64,000 bases of DNA, from the NCBI RefSeq assembly GCF_014698755.1, contig NZ_JACJTO010000006.1, positions 62,001 to 126,000 of the forward strand, read 5' to 3'. Positions 62,062-64,000 of this stretch are shown here, one piece after another. The position numbers were made by a program, and so were the translations under genes. The notes under the pieces are model-generated. The model was given only the letters and a program-made list of their open reading frames with translations, was not told where the DNA came from and did no database searches. This DNA is from Aphanizomenon flos-aquae FACHB-1287 (GTDB taxonomy: Bacteria > Cyanobacteriota > Cyanobacteriia > Cyanobacteriales > Nostocaceae). The stretch's first letter is position 1; each line of letters starts with the position of its first letter.

Positions 62062-63192
62062 CTATTTATTTACTTCTAATAACTGAGAATTTTCTAATCT
62101 TGACATCCACTTTTCTAAATAGATCTGATTATTTTTTTGCTCAGATAAATCTTGAGTATCTAAAGGATAAGGTAAAAGTCCTAAAATTGCGGCGCTAGTT
62201 ACACAAAACATCGATTTTTGGAAACTCATACAAATTTGGACTCGCAAATCATCTTCACTTCTGAGACTACGACGATAAATACTATGTAAGTATTCTGGTA
62301 AATAATGACGCATATCTTGCATTAACAAAGTAGGAGGAATACCCGCACCACCAATAGGTAAAGGATCTGCGTATAATGCACCATATTGGAATCGAGATTG
62401 ATCTGGAGGAACTTGATATGCTTGCGCGTTTAAAGAAACTGTTCCTAAAAATGGTGTACCTCTAAAAAATACCGCTTCTACATAGGGAATTGCGGTATCT
62501 GCAAGGAAGGTTAAACCCAACGATTCGGGAATCAGATCATAGACTTTATTGCCAATTTCGACACTATATGTAATTGGTTTCATTGCATCTGCAACTAAAG
62601 CCAATTTAATATGTTCTACAACTTGGGGAATAGATTTAATTTCGCCGTTGTCATAGCGATCTGATAAATTTAGAAACATATCAGCCATAACTCGCCAAAA
62701 TTGACCTAACCCAGTGTAATAAGCCGAGACTCGTAATTGTTCTATTAAAAATTCGGGAAACAGTTGATTTATTCCCAAAATTAGGGGATTATATTTAAAC
62801 TTAGCGGCAATAACAGCTTTAGCTCTATCTTCAAATTCTGTAGTATCTAAGTATGCATCTAAACCACCTCCACCATGCCACATCATAGCTTTCAGGCAAT
62901 ATTCCGCATATTCAAAATTAATCCGATCATGCCATAAATGACGGAGTAATTTGGCAAGAGAAATATCACCATTAAAATATTTGAAGAAGGGAAAAAATAC
63001 TAAAAATTGATGTTCAGCGATGTAAATAAGATTTTTAGAATAGGCATCTAAAACCACACCATAACTTTTGAGAATACCAACAACTTCTAAAACGTTTTCG
63101 GGACTATCTTTGAGTAATGCTTCGCCAGTTTGTAAACGTTCTACAAATTCAGCTAGGGGGTTGTAAGGGGGATTTTTTGTTGTTGTCATCAT
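62062..63192 (-). CDS. chpX: CO2 hydration protein of the NDH-1 CO2-uptake complex
   Basis: A 376-residue soluble-looking protein of the ChpX/ChpY (CupB/CupA) family, recognisable by NPLAEFVERLQTGEALL, HLWHDRINFEYAEYCLKAM and MMWHGGGGLDAYLDT. With NdhD and NdhF it forms the specialised NDH-1 complex that turns CO2 to bicarbonate at the thylakoid. I prefer ChpX (CupB) because no CupS gene follows, though CupA cannot be ruled out. It is 97 bp downstream of the ndhD gene in the same direction. Confidence 0.88.
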   Translation of the reverse strand: MMTTTKNPPYNPLAEFVERLQTGEALLKDSPENVLEVVGILKSYGVVLDAYSKNLIYIAEHQFLVFFPFFKYFNGDISLAKLLRHLWHDRINFEYAEYCLKAMMWHGGGGLDAYLDTTEFEDRAKAVIAAKFKYNPLILGINQLFPEFLIEQLRVSAYYTGLGQFWRVMADMFLNLSDRYDNGEIKSIPQVVEHIKLALVADAMKPITYSVEIGNKVYDLIPESLGLTFLADTAIPYVEAVFFRGTPFLGTVSLNAQAYQVPPDQSRFQYGALYADPLPIGGAGIPPTLLMQDMRHYLPEYLHSIYRRSLRSEDDLRVQICMSFQKSMFCVTSAAILGLLPYPLDTQDLSEQKNNQIYLEKWMSRLENSQLLEVNK

Positions 63193-63289
63193 GTCAATTC
63201 TCCTAGAATTTAAATGTCTGAACTATGATTTTTGCGATTTTTTTGATGGCTATAATGATCTGATTTTGGTTATAATTTTCCCGAAAAAG

Positions 63290-64000
63290 TCAAAAATCTA
63301 GTAGCTCTCGATTTGCTATGACATGATGACTACTCGTTTTTACCATTGTGGTAATTGTGGCTTGGGTATAATAGACTAACCAATTGGGTTGAATGCCGAA
63401 AATAACGATCGCTACTGCTAAAATGATGGCAGGGATGCGATCGCTCCAATAAACACGAGGTAAGTTAGTAACTGCTGCTGATAACCGTCCGAAAAAGGCA
63501 CGATTTAAAAGAATTAAGAAGTAAACCGCAGTTAAACCTGTTCCCAGCATTGCTAATAATGTTTGAACCGGAAAAACCGCAAAACTGCCGCGAAAAACAA
63601 TAAATTCGGAAATAAATCCCACCATTCCCGGTATACCCGCACTGGCCATAACGGCAACAATCATTAAACTACCAATAACTGGCAAACCTCGTTCTGGATT
63701 AAGTAATCCCCGCACTACATCTAAATCACGACTACCAGTTTTTTTATACACGACTCCCACTAACAGAAATAACATGGCGGATATCAACCCGTGACTAATC
63801 ATTTGCATGACTGCACCCAAGACGCTGAGGGGTGTAGATGCTGCTGCTGCTAATAATACATAGCCCATGTGTCCGACGGAACTATACGCTACCATCCTTT
63901 TCATGTCTGTTTGTGCGATCGCACACGATGCTCCAAATAATACACTAATTACCGCCCATGTGGCTAACCAAGGTGCTGCATAAGCCCAAGCATCTGGTAA
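63290..64000 (-). CDS. ndhD: NAD(P)H-quinone oxidoreductase subunit 4, C-terminal part (cut by window edge)
   Basis: The frame is open from the window edge (LPDAWAYAAPWLATWAV) to the stop at 63290, 236 residues. It has the NdhD/NuoM landmarks AYSSVGHMGYVLL, MISHGLISAMLFLLVG and ASAGIPGMVGFISEF. The adjacent CO2 hydration protein marks it as one of the CO2-uptake isoforms (NdhD3 or, more likely, NdhD4). The N-terminal half lies outside the window. Confidence 0.93.
   Translation of the reverse strand, partial: LPDAWAYAAPWLATWAVISVLFGASCAIAQTDMKRMVAYSSVGHMGYVLLAAAASTPLSVLGAVMQMISHGLISAMLFLLVGVVYKKTGSRDLDVVRGLLNPERGLPVIGSLMIVAVMASAGIPGMVGFISEFIVFRGSFAVFPVQTLLAMLGTGLTAVYFLILLNRAFFGRLSAAVTNLPRVYWSDRIPAIILAVAIVIFGIQPNWLVYYTQATITTMVKTSSHHVIANRELLDF

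Overview
The window reads as chromosome from an AT-rich filamentous cyanobacterium, most likely order Nostocales. The evidence is frequent HIP1 octamers (GCGATCGC), psb30, an NDH-1 CO2-uptake subunit next to a CO2 hydration protein, cyanobacteria-typical DUF3038/DUF4335 and DUF3153 genes, XisH/XisI proteins, and heptamer-type tandem repeats between genes. I cannot name the species from sequence alone.

Layout. 1-5.5 kb: the start of an RNase III gene, a single-chain MmeI-like restriction-modification enzyme, a small unknown gene, the RNase P RNA, and two cyanobacterial hypotheticals. 5.6-13.8 kb: penicillin-binding protein 1C and a giant alpha-2-macroglobulin-like lipoprotein, divergently arranged. 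13.9-17.7 kb: a translationally coupled adenine methylase and ComEC-type metallo-beta-lactamase pair that resembles no standard restriction system. 18-21.9 kb: an exported unknown, recJ, psb30 and a YkgJ-type cysteine-cluster gene. 22-24.2 kb: a two-gene ATPase plus TOPRIM-like cassette bracketed by a duplicated ykgJ 3' end. 24.2-39.5 kb is mostly housekeeping: a split manganese exporter, a desaturase, an ABC permease, apt, DUF3038/DUF4335, an FHA-penicillin-binding protein, lspA, bioY and the pstSCAB operon.

39.5-46.5 kb, between pstB and acnB, is an accessory island. It holds three xisI genes (only one with an intact xisH), intact and broken toxin-antitoxin genes, a second ATPase plus TOPRIM-like cassette, and fragments of acnB. 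acnB (46.5-49.1 kb) carries an in-frame palindromic repeat. 49.2-52.4 kb holds gene fragments, an acnB 5' fragment, and a REP-associated transposase with three copies of a 24-bp palindrome, one of them inside its own reading frame. 52.5-64 kb returns to core functions: DUF3153, TPR, argB, an FHA/zinc-ribbon protein, pgl, an MlaE permease, rph, a CobO-like protein, an RnfD-like protein with DUF2330, and the NDH-1 CO2-uptake genes at the right edge.

The main novelty candidates are the two paralogous ATPase/TOPRIM-like cassettes. In both, the second gene converges on the 3' end of a core gene (ykgJ, or an acnB fragment), and that 3' end is present twice nearby. The methylase-MBL operon is the other strong candidate. 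Both look like genome-defence modules by architecture, but their function is inference.
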